From positions 25,396-89,395 of the forward strand of contig DATJQP010000105.1 of NCBI GenBank assembly GCA_035505655.1: a stretch of 64,000 nucleotides of DNA. Reading direction: 5' to 3'. Positions 45,495 through 53,146 of this stretch are shown here, one piece after another; within the stretch, counting starts at the first letter, position 1; each line of letters starts with the position of its first letter. Both the position numbers and the translations under genes were made by a program. Source of the DNA: JAGVPT01 sp035505655 (GTDB lineage Bacteria; Bacteroidota; Ignavibacteria; UBA10030; UBA8401). The notes under the pieces are model-generated. The model did no database searches. It was not told the DNA's origin and saw nothing but the letters and a program-made list of their open reading frames with translations.

Positions 45495-46322
45495 TTATCG
45501 GTGTCCGAAAAACTTCTCCCGCCATGTATTGATTTCTTCCCTGAGCTTCATCGCCTCTCTGCGCGCAGCGCCGGCAAAATCATCGCCGCTCGATGCGTAG
45601 AGGATGCTGCGGCTCGCGTTGATGACCGCCATGAAGCCGCGTTTGTCGCATCCGTATTTCACGGCGCTCTCGAGGCTTCCCCCCTGGGAGCCGATACCCG
45701 GAATGAGGAGCGGAACTGCCGGAGCCTTCTTCCGCACCCGTTCCAGCTCCTTCGGATGTGTCGCCCCGACGACGAATCCAATATTCTTTTTCCTGTTCCA
45801 CATCAATGCGGTCTCGACAACCTTCTCATAGAGGAATTTCTTCCCGACCTTGAGGCGCTGAATGTCGCGCGAGCCGGGGTTTGACGTCAGCACGAGGACG
45901 AAGGCGCACCGCTCATTCGACCGGAGAAAGGGCTCGAGGGAATCCTCCCCCATGTAGGGGCTGACGGTGACCGCGTCGAAGTTCATAAGATCGAAAAGGG
46001 CGGAGGCATAGCGCTCCGACGAGTTCCCGATGTCTCCCCGCTTCGCATCGCCGATTGAGATGAGCTCTTCGGGGATGAGCTCCACCGTTTCCTTCATGGC
46101 GCGCCAGCCGTTGAGCCCTTCCGCCTCATAGAATGCGGCGTTGACCTTATAGGCGCAGACCAGGTCCTTCGTCGCCTCGATGATTCTTCGGTTGAATTCG
46201 AGCTGGGGATTCTCGCTCGTCCGAAGCGAAGCCGGGATTTTGGCCGGGTCGGTGTCGAGGCCGAGGCAAAGTAGACTGCTGTTCTCTTTTTGAATCTGAC
46301 GAAGCCTGCTTGTGAATGACAT
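45495..46322 (-). CDS. pyrF: orotidine 5'-phosphate decarboxylase
   Basis: 275 residues, the longer type 2 form. The catalytic loop DAKRGDIGNSS contains Lys94. LLCLGLDTDPAKIP at the N-terminus and PLLIPGIGSQGG near the C-terminus bind the phosphate end of the substrate. Last step of UMP synthesis. Immediately upstream of it, at 46353 and beyond, begins the heptad element with the four-helix-bundle gene; no other pyr gene is adjacent. Confidence 0.94.
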   Translation of the reverse strand: MSFTSRLRQIQKENSSLLCLGLDTDPAKIPASLRTSENPQLEFNRRIIEATKDLVCAYKVNAAFYEAEGLNGWRAMKETVELIPEELISIGDAKRGDIGNSSERYASALFDLMNFDAVTVSPYMGEDSLEPFLRSNERCAFVLVLTSNPGSRDIQRLKVGKKFLYEKVVETALMWNRKKNIGFVVGATHPKELERVRKKAPAVPLLIPGIGSQGGSLESAVKYGCDKRGFMAVINASRSILYASSGDDFAGAARREAMKLREEINTWREKFFGHR

Positions 46323-46352
46323 TGCGAGGATTGTTGGATTGATTCGGACGGG

Positions 46353-46973
46353 AATAAAATCAAAGATTAAAAAGGAAAAAGCAAAAATACAGAGAAAAGA
46401 TTAAAGACTTCCCCAACCCAAGCGGTGGTGGTGTCGGTGCACTTGCCTTTGGTGGAGTGATTCCCTGATTACGAACCGGACCCTAACCTCGCCTCTTGCC
46501 TTTCAGGGTCAGGATGCTGGAGGCAAAGATTTTTGAGAATTCCTCCAGCTCATTCATGAACCATCCACATTCTTCGCCTCTGACGCGGCCTGAGTCGCGC
46601 AACAAAGCCATCCACAACTTGCTTTCGTTCGCAGACTTTAAAGCTGTTGTGAAATAGTTCGTGAAGTCACGTTTGCTGCTGGCCGATTGGCCTTCGACGA
46701 AGTTACCTATGATGCTTGTTCCGCCCCTCAGGAGTTGATCTCCCAGACGGCGTGAAGTGTTGTCTCCCGGAAGTTTATCAAGAAACTGGATCAGCCTCAG
46801 CGTAAAGCTATAGAGGCGTCGCCTGAATTCCGTCCGTCCAGCGCTCCCCGCGGTATTCATCCAAATCCCCCATTGTGTGCCGATCTCGTCAGCCATAGAC
46901 GAGCGTTGAGCTTAATCCTATTTGATCTCTCCCTTGTATTCTTGCTTTTTCCTCTTTGATCTTTGCTTTTGCT
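46353..46973. mobile_element. heptad-armed element enclosing a four-helix-bundle gene
   Basis: Left arm 46353-46408 is eight phased 7-mers (TCAAAGA, TTAAAAA, GGAAAAA, GCAAAAA, TACAGAG). Right arm 46932-46973, reverse-complemented, reads GCAAAGA, TCAAAGA, GGAAAAA, GCAAGAA, TACAAGG. The order of 7-mers matches almost unit by unit, so the arms are inverted repeats. They enclose one gene and the right arm covers the stop codon of the S9 peptidase gene. Mobility is inferred from the structure and from ten or so gene-less relatives in this window; no transposase is present and no target duplication was identified. Confidence 0.5.
46483..46896 (-). CDS. four-helix-bundle protein (S23 / 23S rRNA intervening-sequence family)
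   Basis: 137 residues. The order of motifs RLYSFTLRLIQFLDKLPGDN, SRRLGDQLLRGGTSIIGNFV, EGQSA, and YFTTALKSANESKLWMALLR fits the TIGR02436/S23 four-helix-bundle family, first seen inside 23S rRNA intervening sequences and related in fold to the Avd protein of diversity-generating retroelements. Molecular function is unknown. No Shine-Dalgarno is seen; M13 is an alternative start. Its location between matching heptad arms is the striking point. Confidence 0.85.
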   Translation of the reverse strand: MADEIGTQWGIWMNTAGSAGRTEFRRRLYSFTLRLIQFLDKLPGDNTSRRLGDQLLRGGTSIIGNFVEGQSASSKRDFTNYFTTALKSANESKLWMALLRDSGRVRGEECGWFMNELEEFSKIFASSILTLKGKRRG

Positions 46974-49035
46974 ACTTCAGGTACTTTGCCAGCCACTCGA
47001 GCACCGTCTTGTGCCACAGCTCGCTGTTGAGGGGCTTCAGCACCCAGTGTCCCTCGTCGGGGAAGTAGAGCATCTCGGAAGGAACGTGCATCCGCTGGAG
47101 GGCGGTGAACATCTGGAACCCTTCGCTGACATCGAGCCGGTAGTCGAGCTGGCTGTGGATGAGGAGCATCGGGGTATGGAAATGGGTGACAAAATTGCTC
47201 GGGGAGAATTTCTCGTAGAGCTCCCGGTTCTCCCACGGCGTGCCTTTAAATTCCCATTCGTCGAACCAGAGCTCCTCGGTCGAACCGTAGGCGCTCACCG
47301 TGTTGAAATCGCCGTCGTGGCCGACGAGGACCTTGAAGATGTTCTTGTCGTTGTGTCCTTCGATCCAGTCGATCATGTATCCGCCGTACGAGGCCCCCGC
47401 TGCCGCGATGCGAGAGGTGTCGATGAAGGGGTAGGTCTTCATGACATACTCGACGCCGTTCATGAGGTCGGTAAAGACTTTGCCTCCCCAGTCTCCGGAG
47501 ATCTCGTCGGTGAATTGCTGACCATACCCGGTGCTGCCGCGCGGATTCACCATGACCACGACGTAGCCGGGCGAGGCGAACATCTCGGGGTTCCAGCGGT
47601 AATGCGTGATGTCGTCCCATTGTCCCTGCGGCCCGCCGTGAATGAGATAGACCATCGGGTATTTCTTCGATGGATCGAAGAAGGGGGGCTTAAGAAGGAA
47701 TCCTTCGACCTTTGCGCCGCCGGCTCCTTCGAACCAGAACTCTTCGAGCGGATTCATTTCGATTGTTGCGACGCTCGAATCGTTTGTCGTCGTGAGTTGT
47801 CTGATGTTTGTTCCGTCGACGCCCATACTCCAGACTTCATGCGGACGAGTGACGGTTGTCCGGGTGAAGACCAGCGTTCTCCCATCCGGAGTGATCTCGA
47901 GACCGCCGGTCACAATTTTTGAAACAATCTGCGTCACCTTCGCACCCGCTTTCCTGGTCGGGAGGGAGACCTTGTAGACCGGATGGTATCCCTGGTCGTC
48001 GGCGTTGAAGTAGAGTGCCTTCCCGTCGGGCGACCAGACGACCTCGTCGGGTGAGCGGTCGTATCCTTCGGTGAGGTTGGTGAGCGAACCTGTCGATCGG
48101 TCGTAAAGCACGATGTCGTATTTATCGGCCTCGAAGCCGGGGCGCTTCATCGCCTTGTAAGCGAGATACTTGCCGTCGGGAGAATAGAGGGGTTGATTAT
48201 CGTTAGCCTTGTTTTCGGTGATCCTTCTTGCGTCTCCCGAAGCTTTCCCTCCTTCAAGCGGAACGGCAAAGACGTCGTTGTTCGTGGAGATGGCAACCAT
48301 CGGGTCGGTGTTCCGGACAAAGGCGAACTCTTTGCCGTCGGGAGAAAAAGCGTAGTCGACATTCCCTCCGATGTCGATCGGGGGAGAATCGTAATCGCCC
48401 GGGGTAGCATCGACCGCCACTCCTCCCGCAGATGGGAGGATGAAGACGTGGCTTCGTTTCCCGTCGGTGTAGTGATCCCAGACCCGGTAGGGAAGTCGCG
48501 TGAAGAGCTTGGCTTTCACCTTGCTCTTCTCGATCGCATCCTCCCGCGCCTTGTTGCAGCTGTCGGTCGCACAATCGGCGAAGACGTCCGAAGCGACCGC
48601 GAAGAATTTTCCGTCCGGAGAGACAAGTAGACCGGAGACTCCTTCCGCGATAGAGCTTATTTTCTTCGGCTCCCCTCCTTCAACCGGCACCGTGTAAACC
48701 TGCGGATCGCCGTCTCTCGCCGAGATGAAGGCAATCGTCTTCCCGTCGGGAAGCCAGCGCGGGTCGCTATCCGATTTGGGGCTGTTCGTCAACTGGCGGG
48801 CCACCCCTCCGTCGATCGGGACAATCCAGATATCGCTGTTTCCTTTGTTCGTCTCCTTGCTATAGTAGGTGACCGTGTAGGCGATCCACCTTCCGTCGGG
48901 AGAAATCTGCGGATCGGCCACGCGACCCCAGCTCACAAGGTCGTCGAAGGTGATGGCATGCCTGGGGGCGGCCAAACCCGCGTTAGCCAGGAATAGAGAG
49001 GTTGCGAGAAGTAGGGGATAAAGAAATCGGTTCAT
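46972..49035 (-). CDS. exported S9 family peptidase (dipeptidyl-peptidase IV / acylaminoacyl-peptidase-like)
   Basis: 687 residues from the ATG at 49035, which has GGAGA upstream and opens a signal peptide (FLYPLLLATSLFLANAGLAA). An upstream in-frame ATG at 49107 would add residues encoded by a heptad array and is rejected. The N-terminal beta-propeller shows repeated (S)PDGK(W/F) blades. The alpha/beta-hydrolase domain has the nucleophile Ser549 in GASYGGYM, with candidate Asp631 (HSQLDYRLD) and His663 (DEGHW). Cleaves peptides in the periplasm. The stop lies in a heptad arm. Confidence 0.92.
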   Translation of the reverse strand: MNRFLYPLLLATSLFLANAGLAAPRHAITFDDLVSWGRVADPQISPDGRWIAYTVTYYSKETNKGNSDIWIVPIDGGVARQLTNSPKSDSDPRWLPDGKTIAFISARDGDPQVYTVPVEGGEPKKISSIAEGVSGLLVSPDGKFFAVASDVFADCATDSCNKAREDAIEKSKVKAKLFTRLPYRVWDHYTDGKRSHVFILPSAGGVAVDATPGDYDSPPIDIGGNVDYAFSPDGKEFAFVRNTDPMVAISTNNDVFAVPLEGGKASGDARRITENKANDNQPLYSPDGKYLAYKAMKRPGFEADKYDIVLYDRSTGSLTNLTEGYDRSPDEVVWSPDGKALYFNADDQGYHPVYKVSLPTRKAGAKVTQIVSKIVTGGLEITPDGRTLVFTRTTVTRPHEVWSMGVDGTNIRQLTTTNDSSVATIEMNPLEEFWFEGAGGAKVEGFLLKPPFFDPSKKYPMVYLIHGGPQGQWDDITHYRWNPEMFASPGYVVVMVNPRGSTGYGQQFTDEISGDWGGKVFTDLMNGVEYVMKTYPFIDTSRIAAAGASYGGYMIDWIEGHNDKNIFKVLVGHDGDFNTVSAYGSTEELWFDEWEFKGTPWENRELYEKFSPSNFVTHFHTPMLLIHSQLDYRLDVSEGFQMFTALQRMHVPSEMLYFPDEGHWVLKPLNSELWHKTVLEWLAKYLK

Positions 49036-49053
49036 AGTATCTCCAGATAGGAA

Positions 49054-49203
49054 TTCAAAGGGCGAAGGGCATAGGGCACGGAGCACAGGGCACAGAGCAT
49101 GGGTCACAGAGCATAGAAGAAAAGTACTATCTAAGGATCAAAAACGAAGAGCCTCCTTCTGACTTTCCATTTTTCACTCTGCCTTATGCGCTTTGCAATT
49201 TCC
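49054..49203. repeat. heptad-phased inverted repeat, GGCACAG type
   Basis: Left arm 49054-49116: nine uninterrupted 7-mers with consensus GGCAYAG. Right arm 49162-49203: six 7-mers that complement it (ACTCTGC, CTTATGC, GCTTTGC). The spacer is 45 bases. Located between the S9 peptidase start and the dcd stop. Its consensus is GC-rich compared with the CAAA-type arrays, yet the 7-nt phase is the same. Confidence 0.75.
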
Positions 49204-49227
49204 CTGGCGACGCTTTGTCTCTCCGCA

Positions 49228-49767
49228 CTATCTCTTGAAGTTCTTCCACATCATCGATTCTACCGGTTTGACGGTTCGCTGGCGGTACTTCGCATTCTTC
49301 TTCATGTTGTAAAGCACCTCAACATCCCCGTCGATGACGAAATAGAGGATCTGTCCGATCGGCATCCCGGCATAAATGCGCACGGGCTGACGGACGGAGA
49401 TCTCGAGGGTCCAGGTATTGCAGAACCCGACATCTCCCTTGCCGGCGGTCGCATGGATATCGATACCAAGCCTTCCGATGGAGCTCTTCCCCTCGAGGAA
49501 CGGGACATGCTTGAGCGTCTCCGTATATTCCTCCGTGACGCCGAGATACAGCTTGCTCGGGACGAGAATGATCCCTTCCTTCGGGATCTCGAAGTAATGG
49601 ATCTTATTGTGCTCTTTCGCGTCGAGGATCTCGTCGTCGTACATCGCCAGGGTTTTCCCCAGGTGAACATCATAACTGTTCGACCCGAGGTATTTTCTGT
49701 CGAACGGACGGATGAGGATCGTCCCCCGCTCCATTTCCTCGAGAATCTTGGTGTCGGAGAGAATCAT
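49228..49767 (-). CDS. dcd: dCTP deaminase
   Basis: 179 residues. Deaminates dCTP to dUTP for thymidylate synthesis. VPFLEGKSSIGRLGIDIHAT and AGKGDVGFCNTWTLEI are the conserved active-site motifs, including the catalytic Glu of the EGKSS loop. IRPFDRKYLGSNSYDVHLG at the N-terminus is typical. A heptad array begins at its start codon (49766), so its leader is made of repeat sequence and no Shine-Dalgarno is visible. Confidence 0.92.
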   Translation of the reverse strand: MILSDTKILEEMERGTILIRPFDRKYLGSNSYDVHLGKTLAMYDDEILDAKEHNKIHYFEIPKEGIILVPSKLYLGVTEEYTETLKHVPFLEGKSSIGRLGIDIHATAGKGDVGFCNTWTLEISVRQPVRIYAGMPIGQILYFVIDGDVEVLYNMKKNAKYRQRTVKPVESMMWKNFKR

Positions 49768-49814
49768 AAGAGCAAGAGAGAAGAAGTAAGATATAAGAGA
49801 TAAGATGTGAGAAA
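49766..49814. repeat. heptad-phased array at the dcd start
   Basis: Seven phased 7-mers, consensus TAAGAGA/TAAGATA. It touches the dcd ATG. A weak counterpart (TTATCTT) occurs at about 49924. Confidence 0.65.
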
Positions 49815-49830
49815 AAGCGTCCCGATGATA

Positions 49831-50061
49831 GATTAAAGATCAAAGAGGAAAAAGGAAAAATCCAGAGCAAAAATCAAAGATAGCGACACTTCGATCGGGT
49901 GGGTCCGCGTGACGCAGCAACCTCTTATCTTTGCTGTGTGTCTGGTGGCGTTACAGTTTGGATGTTCAACGAGTCGAGTGTCGCAACGCCATCACGAAGA
50001 GGTTATACTGTAGCACTACCTTGAATTTTTCCTCTTTGCTCTTTGATTTTTGATCCTTGAT
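49831..50061. repeat. heptad-phased inverted repeat, GATCAAA type, with a nested 30-bp repeat
   Basis: Left arm 49831-49879 (GATTAAA, GATCAAA, GAGGAAA, AAGGAAA). Right arm 50020-50061 (CTTTGCT, CTTTGAT, TTTTGAT, CCTTGAT). The 140-base interior contains the dispersed repeat at 49950. Part of the 670-base gene-free region 49768-50437, which is made almost entirely of these arrays. Confidence 0.7.
49950..49979. repeat. 30-bp dispersed repeat, copy 2
   Basis: Matches 3698-3727 in 28 of 30 positions. Followed by GCCATCACGAAGAGGTTATA, a diverged form of the sequence that precedes copy 1, as expected if both come from a tandem array. Confidence 0.6.
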
Positions 50062-50123
50062 GACCTACGGGAATTGGCGTTGAATAAATCTATCGGATTT
50101 TCCAAGAAATGCAACGTAGGCAG

Positions 50124-50257
50124 AATCAAAGATCAAAAATGAAAGAGGAAAAACTGTAGACCGTGGGGCCCCTGTGATCTCAGAAACGGTTTGAGGAGCG
50201 CGATTTATTCGCTTTGGTTTGTATTTTTGCTCTTTGATTTTCGATTTTCTTTGGCTG
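50124..50257. repeat. heptad-phased inverted repeat
   Basis: Left arm 50124-50158 (AATCAAA, GATCAAA, AATGAAA, GAGGAAA). Right arm 50214-50257 (GTATTTT, TGCTCTT, TGATTTT, CGATTTT). Spacer about 55 bases. Confidence 0.65.
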
Positions 50258-50286
50258 CGGGGGAGACTGCGTGGAGAACTGGGGAG

Positions 50287-50410
50287 AGGAAAAATACAGA
50301 GCAAAATCATCGACCTGCTTGCTCTGGGGGTGGCAGGGACGCTTTGGGGGGAAGGATTTTTACTCTTTGCTCTGTATTTTTGATCTTCGCTGTTTGATTT
50401 TTGATTTGTT
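50287..50410. repeat. heptad-phased inverted repeat downstream of a cold-shock gene
   Basis: Left arm 50287-50316 (GAGGAAA, AATACAG, AGCAAAA). Right arm 50357-50410 (TCTTTGC, TCTGTAT, TTTTGAT, GTTTGAT). Ends 28 bases from the cold-shock stop codon. Confidence 0.6.
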
Positions 50411-50437
50411 TCTAAATCAAAAAGAACAGCTTGCGCA

Positions 50438-50659
50438 TTACTTGGGGACTTCGGAGGAGACACGCGCGATGTTGTAGGCCCGCTTTCCTTTTTGTTCGAC
50501 GCGGATCTCAAACTTTACGTTGTCCCCCTGGCGCAGTTCATCCCGGAAGCCCGTATCCTTGACGTTGCTCTTATGGAAGAAAATGTCTTCGCCTTCCGGG
50601 GTGGTCAGAAATCCGAACCCCTTGGTCGAATTGAAGAATTTTACTGTGCCGTTCTGCAT
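50438..50659 (-). CDS. cold-shock protein, CspA family
   Basis: 73 residues, single cold-shock domain. RNP1 is KGFGFL and RNP2 is DIFFH; TVKFFNSTKGFGFLTTPEGE is the typical start. Binds single-stranded RNA/DNA and melts secondary structure. A strong AGGAGG stands 8 nt before the ATG. It follows a second cold-shock gene, with a strong hairpin between the two. Confidence 0.93.
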   Translation of the reverse strand: MQNGTVKFFNSTKGFGFLTTPEGEDIFFHKSNVKDTGFRDELRQGDNVKFEIRVEQKGKRAYNIARVSSEVPK

Positions 50660-50702
50660 ACTTCGAGCCTCCTGTCAGCTCCTCGCAAGCGGGGAGCGGG
50701 TG

Positions 50703-50739
50703 ATAAAAGACGACGTCCCGTGATCTCCACGGGACGTCG
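50703..50739 (-). terminator. strong terminator between the two cold-shock genes
   Basis: CGACGTCCCGTG and CACGGGACGTCG form a perfect 12-bp stem with a 5-base loop, followed on the minus strand by TCTTTT. It should stop most transcripts of the upstream cold-shock gene, with some read-through into the second. Confidence 0.85.
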
Positions 50740-50757
50740 CGTAAAGACCGTGCGCCG

Positions 50758-50958
50758 TCAGATCTTCTGCACGTTCGTGGCCTGAAGGCCCTTCGGTCCG
50801 TTCTCAACTTCAAACTGGACCTGATCGCCCTCGTTCAGATTCTTGAATCCCTCGCCGACGATAGAGCGATAATGGACAAACACGTCCTCGCCCGCCGGTC
50901 GCGAAATGAAACCGAATCCCTTCGTGCGGTTAAACCACTTCACTGTTCCTTTTTCCAC
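50758..50958 (-). CDS. cold-shock protein, CspA family
   Basis: 66 residues with a GTG start; AAAGGA lies 9 nt upstream. GTVKWFNRTKGFGFISRPAG contains RNP1 and EDVFVHYRSI contains RNP2. Paralogue of the gene 99 bases downstream, with the aromatic residues for nucleic-acid stacking intact. The region upstream (50959-51271) is long enough for the structured 5' leader usual for csp mRNAs. Confidence 0.93.
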   Translation of the reverse strand: MEKGTVKWFNRTKGFGFISRPAGEDVFVHYRSIVGEGFKNLNEGDQVQFEVENGPKGLQATNVQKI

Positions 50959-51271
50959 GGAACAAATCCTTTCGTTAAAGATTTTTCAAAACTCTCTTCC
51001 GACCCCGCCCGTAGGGGCTTCAGGATCCCGAAGAGACGTACAACGTCGACTGTTGCTGCCATAAACAAAGAATCGCATCAACGGCTTGCTGCATCCACCT
51101 TTCGATGCGATCCGATTTCGACTGTCGATGTTTCAGAACCTGGTAGGATTACTCCCGCCTCTGATGTTTGAAAAATCTCTAGCGAAACAGCAATGACAAG
51201 CGCAATAACGATGTACTATTATTTGCAGCTATAATATACGCAACCACGGCGAGAAGAGCAAGGGGAAACTA
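50959..51271. other. gene-free stretch upstream of the cold-shock genes
   Basis: No gene seen. It probably holds the promoter and leader of the minus-strand cold-shock gene; CCCCGCCCGTAGGGGC at about 51004-51019 could form a small GC hairpin in that leader. The left end of the heptad repeat at 51272 closes it. Confidence 0.4.
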
Positions 51272-51466
51272 GTTCGGAGTGCTGAGTGCTGGGTTCTGAG
51301 TGCTATGTGCTTGTGAGCTGAGTGAGGGCGGCCAAGGTTTTGGAGCCTACATCGGAATTTTGAAGAAGATCGCCAGTGACGTGTGCGTAACCGGAGACAA
51401 CACCCGCGACCAAAAACTCAGAACCCTGAACTCAAAACTCAGCACTCAGAACCCAGAACCCCGAAC
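51272..51466. repeat. heptad-phased inverted repeat, GTGCTGA type
   Basis: Left arm 51272-51327: GTTCGGA, GTGCTGA, GTGCTGG, GTTCTGA, GTGCTAT and further units. Right arm 51415-51466: seven units of consensus AACTCAG. Reverse-complemented, the outer ends agree in 25 of 33 positions. The spacer is 87 bases. The right arm ends 10 bases before the -33 element of the sthA promoter. Confidence 0.75.
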
Positions 51467-51475
51467 GCCACGCTG

Positions 51476-51505
51476 TTGCCTCTGATGAAAAAAGTCGTAT
51501 CTTTG
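51476..51505 (+). promoter_or_regulatory. Bacteroidota-type promoter for sthA
   Basis: TTG (51476-51478), exactly 19 bases, then TATCTTTG (51498-51505), a perfect TAnnTTTG. The start would be near 51512, about 30 bases before the ATG at 51544. Confidence 0.6.
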
Positions 51506-51543
51506 CACTCATTCCGCTCCACAGATCCACACTCAAAGATCCG

Positions 51544-52962
51544 ATGGCAAGTTCGTACGACTTTGACCTCATTGTAATCGGCTCGGGCCCGGCGGGCGAA
51601 AAGGGGGCGGCACAGGCGGCATACTTCGGCAAAAAAACCGCCATCATCGAACAGGCTCCGCGCGTCGGCGGGGCTGGCGTCAACACGGGAACCGTGCCGA
51701 GCAAAACCTTCCGGGAAACAGCTCTCTATTTTTCCAACCTCCGCCAGCGGGGACTCTACGGGATCGACTACAGCATCAAGGAGAACATCTCCGTCGAGGA
51801 CTTCATGTACCGGAAGACCCATGTCGTCAACAATGAGTGGGACCTTATCTACCAGAACATCGAGCGGCACAACATCGAGCTCATTTTCGGGCACGCGAAG
51901 TTCGTCGACGCCCACACGATCCAGGTCGAGCGGGATGGAACCATCGAAACGTACTCCGCGGAGTTCATCCTCATCGCCACCGGTTCACTCCCGAACCGAC
52001 CGGACAATTTCCCGATCGACGACCATCTCCTCTACGACAGCGATTCCATCCTCAACATGGATCGCATCCCTGGCAACCTCGCAGTCATCGGCGGCGGGGT
52101 GATCGGGTGTGAGTACGCGACGATCTTCGCCGCCCTGCGGATCCCGGTGACGCTCGTCGAATCAAAGTCGCGCCTCCTTCCTTTCATCGATATCGAGATC
52201 TCCGAGCGACTCCAGAAGCACCTTTCGAACCTGGGAATGACGATCCTCCTCAACGAGGAATACGATAGAATCGAAAAGGGAACCGACTCGGTGACGATCT
52301 ATCTGAAAAGCGGGAAGAAATTCGAATCGGACAAGGCACTCGTCGCCGCGGGCCGGTATGGAAACACAAAGAACCTTGGCCTTGAAAAGCTCAGTATTGC
52401 CCCGAACCCGAAGGGGCATCTTTCCGTCAATCCACAGTTCCAGACATCGGTACCGAATGTCTATGCCGCCGGGGATGTCATCGGTTTTCCCTCCCTGGCA
52501 TCGACGTCGATGGAGCAGGCGCGCGTCGCAATGTGCCACGCCTTCAAGCTCGATTACAAAAAGCATGTCTCGCCTTTCATCCCGCTCGCCGTCTATTCGA
52601 TCCCCGAAATTTCGTACGCAGGGGAGACCGAGCAATCCCTGAAGGAAAAGAATGTGCCGTACTGTGTCGGGCGGGCAATGTTCGAACTCAACGCGCGCGG
52701 ACAGATCATCGGCGACCTGAGCGGCATGATCAAACTCCTCTTCTCTCCTTCCGACCAGAAACTGCTCGGCGTACACGTGATGGGGGAAGGAGCTTCGGAG
52801 CTGATCCACCTAGGATTGTTCGTCCTTTCCAACGGCCTCACCATCGATTACTTCATTCAGTCGGTGTTCAATTTCCCAACACTTTCCGAGGCGTACAAAT
52901 ATGCAGCGTACGACGGACTTGGGAATTTGCAGAGAATGAAGCAACCCTCCAGCACACCTTAG
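51544..52962 (+). CDS. sthA: soluble (Si-specific) NAD(P)+ transhydrogenase
   Basis: 472 residues. FAD motif VIGSGPAGEKGAAQAAYFGK and NAD motif AVIGGGVIGCEYATIFAAL are intact. At the place of the redox disulfide of lipoamide dehydrogenase the sequence is GGAGVNTGTVPSKT, with no cysteine, which fits SthA, a flavoprotein that moves hydride between NADPH and NAD+ without thiols. Other dihydrolipoamide dehydrogenase-like roles are excluded by the missing cysteines. Monocistronic with its own promoter; together with nfnAB it gives two systems for balancing NADPH. Confidence 0.88.
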   Translation: MASSYDFDLIVIGSGPAGEKGAAQAAYFGKKTAIIEQAPRVGGAGVNTGTVPSKTFRETALYFSNLRQRGLYGIDYSIKENISVEDFMYRKTHVVNNEWDLIYQNIERHNIELIFGHAKFVDAHTIQVERDGTIETYSAEFILIATGSLPNRPDNFPIDDHLLYDSDSILNMDRIPGNLAVIGGGVIGCEYATIFAALRIPVTLVESKSRLLPFIDIEISERLQKHLSNLGMTILLNEEYDRIEKGTDSVTIYLKSGKKFESDKALVAAGRYGNTKNLGLEKLSIAPNPKGHLSVNPQFQTSVPNVYAAGDVIGFPSLASTSMEQARVAMCHAFKLDYKKHVSPFIPLAVYSIPEISYAGETEQSLKEKNVPYCVGRAMFELNARGQIIGDLSGMIKLLFSPSDQKLLGVHVMGEGASELIHLGLFVLSNGLTIDYFIQSVFNFPTLSEAYKYAAYDGLGNLQRMKQPSSTP

Positions 52963-53043
52963 TGATACCGCTCTTCGGATCCGCCCTGACGAGAAAATGA
53001 ACAGAAGGGAAGCCTGAAGCAAAAAGTGTTCTCCCTGCCCCCG

Positions 53044-53078
53044 CCTCTCTTTTCACTCTTCACTGTCTCCTTGCTATA
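53044..53078. repeat. short heptad-phased pyrimidine array
   Basis: Five phased 7-mers (CCTCTCT, TTTCACT, CTTCACT, GTCTCCT). It just precedes the putative promoter of the DUF3160 gene. Confidence 0.45.
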
Positions 53079-53108
53079 TTGACTTTCTGTTCCATCCCCT
53101 GTACTTTG
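53079..53108 (+). promoter_or_regulatory. candidate promoter for the DUF3160 gene
   Basis: TTG (53079-53081), 20 bases, then TACTTTG (53102-53108), one base short of TAnnTTTG. About 38 bases before the ATG. Confidence 0.35.
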
Positions 53109-53146
53109 TACATGGAAAGATCATTCCTTCCAGAAAGGGGCATGGA

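Noticed and set aside
49035..49107. Upstream extension of the S9 peptidase (24 extra residues)
   Set aside because: The extra residues (Cys/Pro-rich) are translated heptad repeat. The ATG at 49035 has a ribosome-binding site and is followed by a proper signal peptide.
49766..50410. CRISPR array
   Set aside because: Repeats are 7-mers without unique spacers of constant size, and no cas genes are present.
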